A stretch of DNA of 64,000 nt from Allokutzneria multivorans (GTDB taxonomy: Bacteria; Actinomycetota; Actinomycetes; Mycobacteriales; Pseudonocardiaceae): assembly GCF_039537405.1 (NCBI RefSeq), contig NZ_BAABAL010000019.1:558001-622000 (forward strand), read 5' to 3'. Positions 15,973-23,451 of the stretch are shown here, one piece after another; within the stretch, counting starts at the first letter, position 1; every line of letters begins with the position of its first letter. The notes under the pieces were generated by a model. It saw only the letters and a program-made list of their open reading frames with translations, did no database searches and was not told where the DNA came from. A program made the translations under genes and the position numbers.

Positions 15973-16941
15973 GTGCCCGTAGCCGTCCGCACCCACACCC
16001 CCGGCCTCATCGCCATCAGCCTCGCCGTCGTCCTCGCGCTCGCGGTGAACCGGCTGCTCCCGGCGGTGAGCCCGTTGACCGGCGCGGTGGTGCTCGGTGT
16101 CGTGGCCGGCAACCTCCCGGTGCTGCCGGAGTCGGCGAAGGCGGGCCTCAAGTGGGCGACGCGACGATTCCTGCGCGCGGGCGTCGTCCTGCTCGGCGTG
16201 CAGCTGTCGGTGGCGCAGGTCCTCCAGCTCGGCGGCGGGATGCTGCTCGTGGTGCTGGTGACGGTCGTGGTGACGTTCTTCGGAACGGTGCTGCTCGGCC
16301 GGCTGCTCGGCTTGCCGCGCGGGCTGACGTTGATGGTCAGCACGGGTTTCTCGATCTGCGGCGCGTCCGCGGTCGCCGCCGTCGAGGGCATCGTGGAGCG
16401 CGAGGAGTCGGAGGTCGCCACCGCGATCGGCCTGGTCACGCTGTTCGGCAGCATCTCCATGCTGGTGCTGCCGCTGCTCGCCAACGGCGTCGAGCTGGGC
16501 GCGTGGGCGGGCGCGAGCGTGCACGAGGTCGCTCAGGTCGTCGCAGCGGCCTCGCCCGCAGGTGCCGCCGCCGTGGCCGCCGCGGTCGTGGTGAAGCTCA
16601 GCCGGGTGGTGCTGCTGGCCCCGCTCGCGGCCGGGCTGAGCATCGTGGAGCGGCGCAGGCGTCCTGCCGTCGAGGGCAAGCGCCCGCCGCTGATTCCGTT
16701 GTTCGTACTGGGTTTCCTCGCGATGGTGGCGTTGCGCAGCACCTCGGTGTTCCCCGAGGCGTGGGTGCCGACGACGAAGGACATCACCGGATTGTTGTTG
16801 GCAGGCGCGCTCTTCGGGCTCGGAACGGGTGTGCAGCTTCGATCCCTGGCCGGGACCGGCCCGAAGGCACTGGTCCTCGGCCTGGGATCGACGGTGCTGG
16901 TGACCGTGGTCGCCTACACCGGAGTGCTGCTAGCGCAGTGA
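15973..16941 (+). CDS. YeiH-family putative sulfate/anion exporter
   Basis: A 322-residue inner-membrane protein of the UPF0324 (PSE) family with about ten membrane segments. Family motifs include NLPVLPESAKAGLKWATRRFL-like sequence near residue 45 and the STGFSICGASAVAAVEGIV region near 125, whose GxSxCG turn is typical. The family is proposed to export sulfate or related anions; direct evidence is limited. GTG at 15973 is preceded by AGGAGG (15955-15960). It overlaps the convergent GH9 gene by 12 bp. The LysR gene upstream is the likely regulator. Confidence 0.83.
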   Translation: MPVAVRTHTPGLIAISLAVVLALAVNRLLPAVSPLTGAVVLGVVAGNLPVLPESAKAGLKWATRRFLRAGVVLLGVQLSVAQVLQLGGGMLLVVLVTVVVTFFGTVLLGRLLGLPRGLTLMVSTGFSICGASAVAAVEGIVEREESEVATAIGLVTLFGSISMLVLPLLANGVELGAWAGASVHEVAQVVAAASPAGAAAVAAAVVVKLSRVVLLAPLAAGLSIVERRRRPAVEGKRPPLIPLFVLGFLAMVALRSTSVFPEAWVPTTKDITGLLLAGALFGLGTGVQLRSLAGTGPKALVLGLGSTVLVTVVAYTGVLLAQ

Positions 16942-18777
16942 CGTCAGGCCGAAGGTGAGCATCGCCGTCGAGGTGAAGTCGATCGCCGTCTCCGACGTGG
17001 CCCACGACCTGGTGTCGTCGAGGAACTCCGAGCCCGCGCCGTCGAAGGCCTTCATGTCCCGCTGACACGGCCGCATGTCACCGAAATCCCCGAGGTCGCC
17101 GAGCAACCCGGCCTTGTTCGGGCCGTTGATCACCGCGCCCACCAGCACCTTCTTGCCGCCGTTGAGATCGCCCTGGATGTTGGCGACCTGGTGGTGGATG
17201 CAGCGCGAGAAGTCCCCCGCGCCGACGACGAGCGACACTCCCCACGCGTTGGTGCCGAGCGCGAAACCGCGCTGCCGCGTACCGAAGGCGTCGAACGAGC
17301 GGTCTCCGGTGAGCGAGCGGTAGAGCTGCGCGGTGGAGGCGAACCCGAAGCTGCGCGGAGCCGCGTCGAAGCTGGTGACGCTGGCCGCCGTGCGGAACGG
17401 GCTCTTCGCCGCACTGTCCACACCGGACTGGAGCTGCTTCTTCAAGTGCTCGGTCAGATCCCGCTCAGTGACCTCGGCCTTGCGCACAGAACCGTTGCGC
17501 AGCAGGCGAACCAGGGACGCGTGAGCCAGCGCGCTGGTGTTGTACAGGTTGAGCGTGTCGGTCTCGCCGCTGTCGATGTAGCGCTTGGCCCACTTCGTCG
17601 CGGCCGTCGCCCACTCCCCCGCACGCGGGTCCTTGAGCACACGCCCAGCCGCCGCGAGTTCGGCCGCGCCCAGCTCCATGTCGTCCATCCAGGAGCTCTC
17701 CGGGTAGAACGCCCTCGGCAGCGCGGTCACGAGCTTGTCGGGATCGACGTTCTCCGTCTGCGCGTTCGCCAGGATCGAGGCCGCCTCGTCGAGGTACTTC
17801 TTGGCCAGCAAGGGGTTCTGGCGCGCGTTGTACTGCGCTCCGAGCGCGAAGGACGCCGCGACCCGGCCCGCCAGGTTGGGGCTGATCGGCGCGGTGATCC
17901 GGAAGACCGGGCGGTGCTTGACGTAGTACTTCTCATCGCCCGGCTTGACGTTGAGCGCGTCGTCGTCCTGGGGCAGCCGCCACACGTCGTGGTCGCCCTT
18001 GAAGCCGAGGTCCTCGTTGCCCGGCCCGATGCCGACCTGGATGTAGAGGGTCTTGCTCGCGGAGTCCCACGCCTTGTCGAGCCACTTCAGCCCGTGGTTG
18101 ATCTCCGCGTTCAGCCCCGCGTGCGGCTTCTTCAGCTCGCGCTGGAGGTACTGGAGGCTGGCCAGCGAGTACGAGGTGGCGTGGGTGAACTTGAGGAAGT
18201 CGCCCGCGTCGAACCAGCCGCCTTCCACGTCCACCGGCCCACCGATCGGCTTGAGCACGGTGGTCGGGCGGTCCTGGTCGTCGAACTCCGGCGTCTCGTA
18301 GACCGTGGCCTTGCGGTCGGCGAGGTGGGAGGGCTTGCGGTCGAAGGAGCCTGGAACGACGTCCGCACCGTCGCGCTGCGTCTGGAAGAACTCCACCGTC
18401 TTGTCGATCCACGGCCGGAACACGTCCTCGGCCGCGCCGATCGTGAACTCCGGCGAGGTGACGCCGCCGACGCGCACGCGGTAGCGGCCGGGCTTGTCGA
18501 CCGCCGAGAGGTCCAGCGGCCGCACAGAGGTGAAGCGCTGGTTCCAGCCGCCGAGGCTCGCGCCCGCCTTCCCCCGCAGCACGGAGGAGCCCTTCTGGTT
18601 GAGCACGTCGAAGGAGGCGTTCCCGTTGGCACCGCTGAGGAAGTAAGCGGTCTTGCTCTCACCGACCGCGTAGCCGATCCCGTCGACGCGGACGTGGCCG
18701 TCCAGGGGCGCGGCCGTCGCCGGACTGGCGGTGACGACGAGCGCGGCGACGACGGCTATGGCTTGGGCACGACGCAC
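16930..18777 (-). CDS. Secreted GH9 glycoside hydrolase
   Basis: A 615-residue secreted enzyme of family 9, whose members are mainly endoglucanases and exo-glucosidases. A signal peptide of about 23 residues ends Ala-Thr-Ala-Ala; an immunoglobulin-like CelD_N domain (residues 24-110, GRYRVRVGGVTSPEFTIG) precedes the (alpha/alpha)6 barrel. The barrel has GGWFDAGDFLKFTH with the catalytic Asp pair and the C-terminal SETAIDFTSTAM carrying the acid Glu. The common CWER-type motif is not obvious, so substrate is uncertain. GTG at 18777 is chosen for its GGAGGG upstream; an in-frame TTG at 18813 would push the signal peptide off the N-terminus. Confidence 0.9.
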   Translation of the reverse strand: MRRAQAIAVVAALVVTASPATAAPLDGHVRVDGIGYAVGESKTAYFLSGANGNASFDVLNQKGSSVLRGKAGASLGGWNQRFTSVRPLDLSAVDKPGRYRVRVGGVTSPEFTIGAAEDVFRPWIDKTVEFFQTQRDGADVVPGSFDRKPSHLADRKATVYETPEFDDQDRPTTVLKPIGGPVDVEGGWFDAGDFLKFTHATSYSLASLQYLQRELKKPHAGLNAEINHGLKWLDKAWDSASKTLYIQVGIGPGNEDLGFKGDHDVWRLPQDDDALNVKPGDEKYYVKHRPVFRITAPISPNLAGRVAASFALGAQYNARQNPLLAKKYLDEAASILANAQTENVDPDKLVTALPRAFYPESSWMDDMELGAAELAAAGRVLKDPRAGEWATAATKWAKRYIDSGETDTLNLYNTSALAHASLVRLLRNGSVRKAEVTERDLTEHLKKQLQSGVDSAAKSPFRTAASVTSFDAAPRSFGFASTAQLYRSLTGDRSFDAFGTRQRGFALGTNAWGVSLVVGAGDFSRCIHHQVANIQGDLNGGKKVLVGAVINGPNKAGLLGDLGDFGDMRPCQRDMKAFDGAGSEFLDDTRSWATSETAIDFTSTAMLTFGLTSLR

Positions 18778-18807
18778 AGACCCTCCGTTCCGGGGCTGGC
18801 GGCGGGA

Positions 18808-18838
18808 GCCCAATAGTTAAGGTTGTTGCCTATTGGGC
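18808..18838. promoter_or_regulatory. Inverted repeat upstream of the GH9 gene
   Basis: GCCCAATAG at 18808-18816 pairs perfectly with CTATTGGGC at 18830-18838 across a 13-base spacer. It lies 31-61 bases upstream of the GTG at 18777, within the likely promoter, so it is a candidate repressor or activator site for the GH9 gene. Confidence 0.55.
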
Positions 18839-18891
18839 GCCAATCCTCCCCCCGGCTTCCGTCTCGCGTCAATGCGTGCCGGAAGCCGATT

Positions 18892-19905
18892 TCACCAGCG
18901 CTCAGGCGGCTCCACGAAGGCCTTCGCCACGTCGTTGACCAGCGCCAGCGCGCGCCGAGCCCACTGCGGCGTCGCCCCGGCCAGCCCGCACGCGGGCGTC
19001 GGCACGGCCAGCTCGCTCAGCCGGGCGCGGTCGAATCCCAGGCGGTCAGCGAGCGTGAACGCGGGCATCGTGGCCTCGCGCAACGACACGGGCTTGCCGG
19101 GATCGACGCCCGGCACCACGCCGAGCCACAGCGGAACGCCCTCCTGCCAGGCTTCGCCGAGTTCGTCCAGCAGCTCTTTTCCGCTCAGTAGAGCAACATC
19201 CAGAGCGATCGCGCTCGCACCGGCCCGCCGCAGCAACGACACCGGCGGCTTGTCGGCGCAGCAGTGCACCACCACGGGAGCGCCAACGGAAGTGATCACG
19301 TTGCGCAGCAAGGCTTCCGCCTCCGGCGCGTGCACCGTCGCGACGTTGCCGTAGCCCGAGGGCGTCGGCAGCGACCCGGCGAGCACGGACGGCAGCATCG
19401 GCTCGTCGAGCTGGACGATGACCTTGGCGCCGGTGCGCGCGGAGACCTCGGCGACGTGCTGGGCCAAGCCCTCCGCCAGCGAATCACCGAACTCGCGCAG
19501 CGCGCCGTGGTCGGTCATCACCCGGTGCCCGCGCTGGAGTTCGATCATCGAGGCCAGCGTCCACGGGCCCGCGGCCTGGACCTTGAAGAACTCCGGACGC
19601 ACGCCGTCGAGCACTTCCTCCATCGCGTCCATGTCACCGCGCAGCTGGTCGACACAGCGGCGGTGATCGCGGCCGGGGCGGGCGGTCACGCGATAGCCGG
19701 ACGGCACGACCTCCACCGCCAGGTCCACCAGGAGCCCGGCGGTCCGGCCGATCAGGTCCGCGCCGACACCGCGCGCGGGCAGCTCCGGCAGGTGCGGAAG
19801 CGCGGGCAGCTCACCGGCGACGACACGAGCGGCTTCGAGCGGGTGGAGCCCGGGCATGGAGCCGATTCCGGTCGCTGTTCCGGCTGGCAGGAGCGGTTGT
19901 GTCAC
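18892..19905 (-). CDS. MetE/UroD-fold protein, cobalamin-independent methionine synthase-like
   Basis: A 337-residue protein resembling the C-terminal catalytic half of MetE. It has GIGSMPGLHPLEAARVV at the N-terminus, QAAGPWTLASMIEL near residue 110, LDEPMLPSVL near 167, VVHCCADK near 217 and PACGLAG near 312; the His and Cys residues are the likely zinc ligands. It lacks the MetE N-terminal domain, so use of methyltetrahydrofolate is doubtful; it may be a methyltransferase acting on another methyl donor. Rv3015c, located beside ligA in M. tuberculosis, is the apparent orthologue. GTG at 19905 starts a family-like N-terminus. Confidence 0.85.
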   Translation of the reverse strand: MTQPLLPAGTATGIGSMPGLHPLEAARVVAGELPALPHLPELPARGVGADLIGRTAGLLVDLAVEVVPSGYRVTARPGRDHRRCVDQLRGDMDAMEEVLDGVRPEFFKVQAAGPWTLASMIELQRGHRVMTDHGALREFGDSLAEGLAQHVAEVSARTGAKVIVQLDEPMLPSVLAGSLPTPSGYGNVATVHAPEAEALLRNVITSVGAPVVVHCCADKPPVSLLRRAGASAIALDVALLSGKELLDELGEAWQEGVPLWLGVVPGVDPGKPVSLREATMPAFTLADRLGFDRARLSELAVPTPACGLAGATPQWARRALALVNDVAKAFVEPPERW

Positions 19906-19948
19906 CCGCTCTGCCTATCACCCCGGCACGGTCGGCCGATACGGAGGT

Positions 19949-19964
19949 TGTGGTCTAGACCTAT
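19949..19964. promoter_or_regulatory. DasR-type (dre) site 1 of the chitinase promoter
   Basis: The site reads TGTGGTCTAGACCTAT, containing the palindrome GGTCTAGACC that is the core of the Streptomyces DasR response element (consensus ACTGGTCTAGACCACT). It ends at the first base of the predicted -35 hexamer of the GH18 gene. Confidence 0.72.
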
Positions 19965-19992
19965 TGACGAAGTGGTCCAGGCCACTTACGGT
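19964..19992 (+). promoter_or_regulatory. Predicted GH18 promoter
   Basis: TTGACG at 19964-19969 and TACGGT at 19987-19992 are separated by 17 bases, a good match to the housekeeping -35/-10 arrangement. The spacer contains the second dre site, so a bound repressor would block RNA polymerase. Confidence 0.6.
19971..19986. promoter_or_regulatory. DasR-type (dre) site 2 of the chitinase promoter
   Basis: AGTGGTCCAGGCCACT matches the dre consensus at 13 of 16 positions and starts 22 bases after site 1, about two helical turns. The pairing of two dre copies resembles the direct repeats described in Streptomyces chitinase promoters. Confidence 0.7.
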
Positions 19993-20035
19993 CGAGGAGC
20001 CCGGCCGCCGCCAGCACCCGTTGGGAGGCGTTGTC

Positions 20036-21001
20036 GTGGTCAGAACCCTGCTCGCCGTGCTCATCGCCCTGGTCGGCCTCGTCCAACCCGCGTCCGCAGC
20101 TGTATCAACGCTCGATCCCGCAAGCGGATCTTCGGCAGCTCCCATCCGGTACGCGCCCTACATCGACATCACGATGGAGCGGCCAACGCTGCCCGAAGTG
20201 GCGCGGGCGACCGGCGTCAAGCACTTCACCCTCGCCTTCGCGCTCGGCAGCCACGCGGGCTGCGACCCCAAGTGGGGCGGCACGATCGACCTCACCGAGC
20301 CTCGCATCATCAACCAGATCCGCGAGCTGAAGGCCATGGGCGGCGACGTCGTCATCGCGACCGGCGGCGCGCTCGGCCCGTACCTGGAACACGTGTGCGG
20401 CACCGCGTCCGCGCTCGCCGGCGCCTACCGCAAGATCCTCGACGCGACCGGCGCGACGCACATCGACGTCGACGTGGAGGCCGCGATCCCGGCCGACACC
20501 GTCAACCAGGCGCTCGCCACGGTCCAGCGCGAGCGCGGCACCTCTGTCGGCTACACCCTGCGCGTGCAGGGCCAGGACTACGGCGTCGACCCGTTCTCCT
20601 TGCAGATCCTGCAAAGCGCGGCTCGCCACAACGTCGACGTGCTGGTCAACCCGATGCTGATGAACTTCGGCTACACCGGGGACTGGGGCGACGCGATGAT
20701 CTCCGCCTCGCAAGCCGTGCTGCGGCAGATGAAAACGGTGTGGCCGAACAAGTCCGACGCGCAGCTGCGCGCCAAGCTCGGCGTCACGCCGATGATCGGC
20801 CGCAACGACACCGGCATGACCACCACCCAGGCCCACGCTCGCAAACTCCTCGACTGGGCCCGGTCGAACTCCATCGGCTTCATCGGCTTCTGGTCGATCG
20901 GCCGCGACAACGGCTCCTGCGCCGGCGGCGGGGTCTCCCCGACGTGCAGCGGGATCGCCCAGTCGCAGTGGGAGTTCACGACCATCTTCAAGGGGTTCTG
21001 A
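20036..21001 (+). CDS. Secreted GH18 chitinase
   Basis: A 321-residue secreted family 18 enzyme that should cleave chitin or related beta-1,4-GlcNAc polymers. A signal peptide of about 21 residues ends Pro-Ala-Ser-Ala-Ala. The catalytic motif of the family (DxxDxDxE) appears as IDVDVE with Glu148 as the acid. No carbohydrate-binding domain is present. GTG at 20036 follows GGGAGG by about eight bases. Expression is probably controlled by a DasR-like GlcNAc-responsive repressor through the two dre sites. Residues 24-32 (TLDPASGSS) just after the signal peptide are encoded by a short palindromic sequence also found in the GNAT gene at 29250. Confidence 0.88.
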   Translation: MVRTLLAVLIALVGLVQPASAAVSTLDPASGSSAAPIRYAPYIDITMERPTLPEVARATGVKHFTLAFALGSHAGCDPKWGGTIDLTEPRIINQIRELKAMGGDVVIATGGALGPYLEHVCGTASALAGAYRKILDATGATHIDVDVEAAIPADTVNQALATVQRERGTSVGYTLRVQGQDYGVDPFSLQILQSAARHNVDVLVNPMLMNFGYTGDWGDAMISASQAVLRQMKTVWPNKSDAQLRAKLGVTPMIGRNDTGMTTTQAHARKLLDWARSNSIGFIGFWSIGRDNGSCAGGGVSPTCSGIAQSQWEFTTIFKGF

Positions 21002-21005
21002 GACT

Positions 21006-21047
21006 GGGGGCCGCCCTCGTGACGCGCCCCGTGGCGGGGGCGGCCCT
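21006..21047 (+). terminator. Stem-loop terminator after the chitinase
   Basis: GGGCCGCC at 21008-21015 pairs with GGCGGCCC at 21039-21046, extended by a G-T pair. A short T-rich tract (ATCTTTTC) follows at 21053. It lies five bases after the GH18 stop. Confidence 0.55.
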
Positions 21048-21060
21048 CGACCATCTTTTC

Positions 21061-21094
21061 GTGCGCATTCCTGCGAAGGCATGCAGGTACGCAC
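21061..21094. promoter_or_regulatory. Inverted repeat before the ArsR gene
   Basis: GTGCG (21061-21065) and CCTGC (21070-21074) are mirrored by GCAGG (21083-21087) and CGCAC (21090-21094). The position 18 bases before the ArsR start fits an autoregulatory operator of the long, two-part type used by ArsR/SmtB repressors. Confidence 0.45.
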
Positions 21095-21111
21095 ATGGCT
21101 AAGCTGCTGCG

Positions 21112-21474
21112 GTGCAGACCGGCGACCCGGACTTCCTCATGCCAGCCGACCACGACGTCCGAGCGGCGACCGAGGCGTTCCGCCTCCTGGCTGACCCGAC
21201 CAGGATCAAGATCCTCTGGGCGCTGTACCAGGGTGAGTCCTCCGTCGCCGGGCTCGCCGACCTCGTCGGCACGACCCCGACGGCGGTGAGCCAGCACCTC
21301 GCCAAGCTCCGCCTCGCCCGGCTGGTCCGCGGCAGGCGCGAGGGCACCTTCGTCTACTACTCAGCGCACGACCAGCACGTCCGCAGGCTGCTCGCCGAGG
21401 CGCTGGGCGAGCGGGTCAGCGCGGCCAGCGAACGGATTCCGACACCGTTCGCAGGAGCTCCACAACCTCGCTGA
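21112..21474 (+). CDS. ArsR/SmtB-family transcriptional regulator
   Basis: A 120-residue winged-helix repressor with the recognition helix in TTPTAVSQHLAKLRLARLV (about 53-71) and the wing RREGTFVYYS. The alpha-3 CxC metal site of classic ArsR is absent. The C-terminal helix has DQHVRRLL with a Glu 11 residues after the His, partly matching the zinc/nickel alpha-5 site of SmtB-type proteins, so metal sensing is possible but not certain. GTG at 21112 gives the full family length. No cognate transporter is adjacent; the target may lie elsewhere. The last 59 bases overlap the convergent LysR gene. Confidence 0.83.
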   Translation: MQTGDPDFLMPADHDVRAATEAFRLLADPTRIKILWALYQGESSVAGLADLVGTTPTAVSQHLAKLRLARLVRGRREGTFVYYSAHDQHVRRLLAEALGERVSAASERIPTPFAGAPQPR

Positions 21475-22327
21475 CCAGGGCAGACGGCCGCCGCCGGAGG
21501 ACCACGTACACCCGCCGCACCGGCCGCGCGTCGGCCAGCACCCTGGCCACCACGCGCGTGGTGTCGGCCTCCGCGAACACGCTCGCGGGCAGCAGCGCCA
21601 TGCCGAGGCCCGCCCGCAGCAGGGCCAGCGTGACCTCGTAGTTGTGCGTCTCGAAGGCGACCTTCACGTCCGTGCCGCCGCGCCGTGCCAAGCGCTCCAA
21701 CGTGATCAGGTCCGCGATGCCGGGGCCGCCGCAGATCCACTCCTGCCCGCCGAGGTCGGCCAGCGCCACGCGCTCGGCCCTGGCCAGCGGGTGCGCGGCG
21801 GGCATGGCGATCAGCAGTGGGTCGTCCAGCAGCAGCAACCGTTGCAGCCCATCGGCTTTCGGCAGCACGACACCCGGGTAGCGGTGGGTGATCAGCAGGT
21901 CCAGCTCGCGCGAGGCCACCAGCCCGTAGCCCGAGGGCGGTTCGAGGTCGACCAGCGACAGCTGCACTCCGGGGTGTCTGCTCCGGAACTCGCCGAGCGC
22001 GCCCGGGACCAGGAGCTGGCCCGCCGTGGGGAACGCGCCGATCGACAGGCGCTCCGGCTCCTCGCCGAGCAGCGCGCGCACCGCCTCGTCGGCCGCCCGC
22101 AGTTCGCCGAGCACGCGTTCTCCGTGCTCCACAAGGACTCGACCGGCCGCCGTGAGCTTCACGCCGCCGGGACCGCGATCGAGCAGCCGGGCGCCGACCT
22201 CGCGTTCGAGCTTGCTCAGCTGCTGGGACAACGCGGACGGGGTGAAGGCCATTCGTGTTGCTGCCGCGGCGATCGATCCGGCGTGCGCGACCTCCACGAG
22301 CACCCGCAACCGCCCCGCGTCGACCAT
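21416..22327 (-). CDS. LysR-family transcriptional regulator
   Basis: A 303-residue LysR protein: winged HTH at residues 1-60 (AGSIAAAATRMAFTPSALSQQ) and the effector-binding domain from about 90. It is divergent from the PLP-dependent dehydratase gene (69 bp apart), which it probably controls, perhaps in response to an amino acid. Two CTTAACT direct repeats lie in the shared promoter. The 3' end overlaps the convergent ArsR gene by 59 bp, an unusually long overlap. Confidence 0.87.
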   Translation of the reverse strand: MVDAGRLRVLVEVAHAGSIAAAATRMAFTPSALSQQLSKLEREVGARLLDRGPGGVKLTAAGRVLVEHGERVLGELRAADEAVRALLGEEPERLSIGAFPTAGQLLVPGALGEFRSRHPGVQLSLVDLEPPSGYGLVASRELDLLITHRYPGVVLPKADGLQRLLLLDDPLLIAMPAAHPLARAERVALADLGGQEWICGGPGIADLITLERLARRGGTDVKVAFETHNYEVTLALLRAGLGMALLPASVFAEADTTRVVARVLADARPVRRVYVVLRRRPSALVSEVVELLRTVSESVRWPR

Positions 22328-22335
22328 TAGCGCTC

Positions 22336-22361
22336 CTTAACTCGGCTCAGGAGACTTAACT
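22336..22361. promoter_or_regulatory. CTTAACT direct repeat between LysR and dehydratase genes
   Basis: CTTAACT occurs at 22336-22342 and 22355-22361, spaced 19 bases start to start (about two helical turns). This fits a LysR regulatory region, although it is not the classic T-N11-A inverted repeat. Confidence 0.4.
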
Positions 22362-22396
22362 TTCCGAGAGGGCGTGCTCGGCCGCAAGCTGGAGTC

Positions 22397-23275
22397 ATGC
22401 CTTCCCCCTCCGCCGCGCGCATCGCCCCCTACGTCAGGCGCACTCCGTTGCTGCGCTTGACGATCGACGGACGCCCGCTCGTGCTGAAGCTGGAGCACTT
22501 GCAGCTCACCGGCTCCTTCAAGCTGCGCGGAGCCATCAACGCGCTGCTTTCCGGCCCGCGCCCCGACCTCGCCGTCACCGCCTCCGGCGGCAACCACGGC
22601 ATGGGCGTTGCCACTGCGGCACAACACCTCGGCATCCCCGCGCGCGTGCACGTCCCCTCCACCGCGCCCGAATCCAAGCTCCGCCGCGTCCGCGCTCTCG
22701 GCGCCGAGGTGGTCCTGCACGCGGGCGGCTACGCCGCTGCTCTGGCCACCGCGCTCAAAGAGGGCGAGAAGCCCGGAGTGCGCTTCGTGCACGCCTACGA
22801 CGACCCCGACGTCGTCGCGGGTCAGAGCACCGTCGGCGAGGAGATCATCGAGGACGCCCCCGACGTTGACTCCGTCGTCGTCGCCGTTGGCGGAGGCGGC
22901 TTGATCACCGGCATCGCCTCAGTCATCGGCCCCCGAACCGTGGTCGCCGTAGAACCCACCACTTGCTCCTGCTTCAACACCGCCCTCGCAGCAGGCCGCC
23001 CCGTCGACTCCACAGTGGACTCCGTGGCCGCGTCAGCCCTGGGCGCCGTCCGCGTGGGCACCCTCGCTTTTGAGGCGTTGCACAAGCGCGCACTCTCACT
23101 CCTAGTCACCGACGAGGAAATTCTCTCCGCCCGTGACCGCCTCTGGGAGGAATGCCGTCTAGCCGTAGAGCCCGCCGCCGCGGTCCCCTTCGCCGCATGG
23201 CTGGCCGGAGCCGTCCCAGGAGCACTGCCGTGCGTGGTCCTCTGTGGAGCCAACTCCGATTGGTCCCCCGCCTAA
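22397..23275 (+). CDS. PLP-dependent serine/threonine dehydratase-like protein
   Basis: A 292-residue fold-type II PLP enzyme, probably a serine or threonine dehydratase producing a keto acid and ammonia. Lys42 in GSFKLRGA binds PLP, SGGNHG (near 63) holds the phosphate region and VGGGGLITG (near 168) is the glycine loop. It has no regulatory ACT domain, so it resembles the catabolic or short form. Threo-3-hydroxyaspartate dehydratase and serine racemase share these motifs and cannot be excluded. The divergent LysR gene is the likely regulator. One iterated palindrome core lies at 23009. Confidence 0.8.
   Translation: MPSPSAARIAPYVRRTPLLRLTIDGRPLVLKLEHLQLTGSFKLRGAINALLSGPRPDLAVTASGGNHGMGVATAAQHLGIPARVHVPSTAPESKLRRVRALGAEVVLHAGGYAAALATALKEGEKPGVRFVHAYDDPDVVAGQSTVGEEIIEDAPDVDSVVVAVGGGGLITGIASVIGPRTVVAVEPTTCSCFNTALAAGRPVDSTVDSVAASALGAVRVGTLAFEALHKRALSLLVTDEEILSARDRLWEECRLAVEPAAAVPFAAWLAGAVPGALPCVVLCGANSDWSPA
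23009..23019. repeat. Iterated palindrome, core TCCACAGTGGA
   Basis: Core copy inside the dehydratase gene, read as Ser-Thr-Val-Asp on the plus strand. Confidence 0.8.
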
Positions 23276-23304
23276 CCCCTGTCCTGCAAGTCATCAGGTT
23301 CACC

Positions 23305-23387
23305 GGTCTTCAAGACCACCCAACCCCCACCCCCACCGTCTCCAACGACAGCAAACCCCGCAAGACCGCAGGGTTTGAGGCGGTTAG
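23305..23387 (+). repeat. Intergenic GTCTTCAAG-family repeat, two copies in tandem
   Basis: Copy one begins GGTCTTCAAGACC at 23305-23317 and runs into ACCCAACCCCC. Copy two begins GTCTCCAACGACAGC at 23338, has the AACCCCGC and GGGTTT arms and ends GGCGGTTAGC at 23388. Both lie between the dehydratase and mnmA 3' ends. Confidence 0.7.
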
Positions 23388-23451
23388 CACGGGCCCGGTT
23401 TAGTCGGCGCGCCAACCACTTCGCCCGCTCGCGCACCACTTCCATCGGCGG

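Noticed and set aside
16930..16941. A missing stop or frameshift at the GH9/exporter junction
   Set aside because: Both genes have proper stops and simply overlap by 12 bp on opposite strands.
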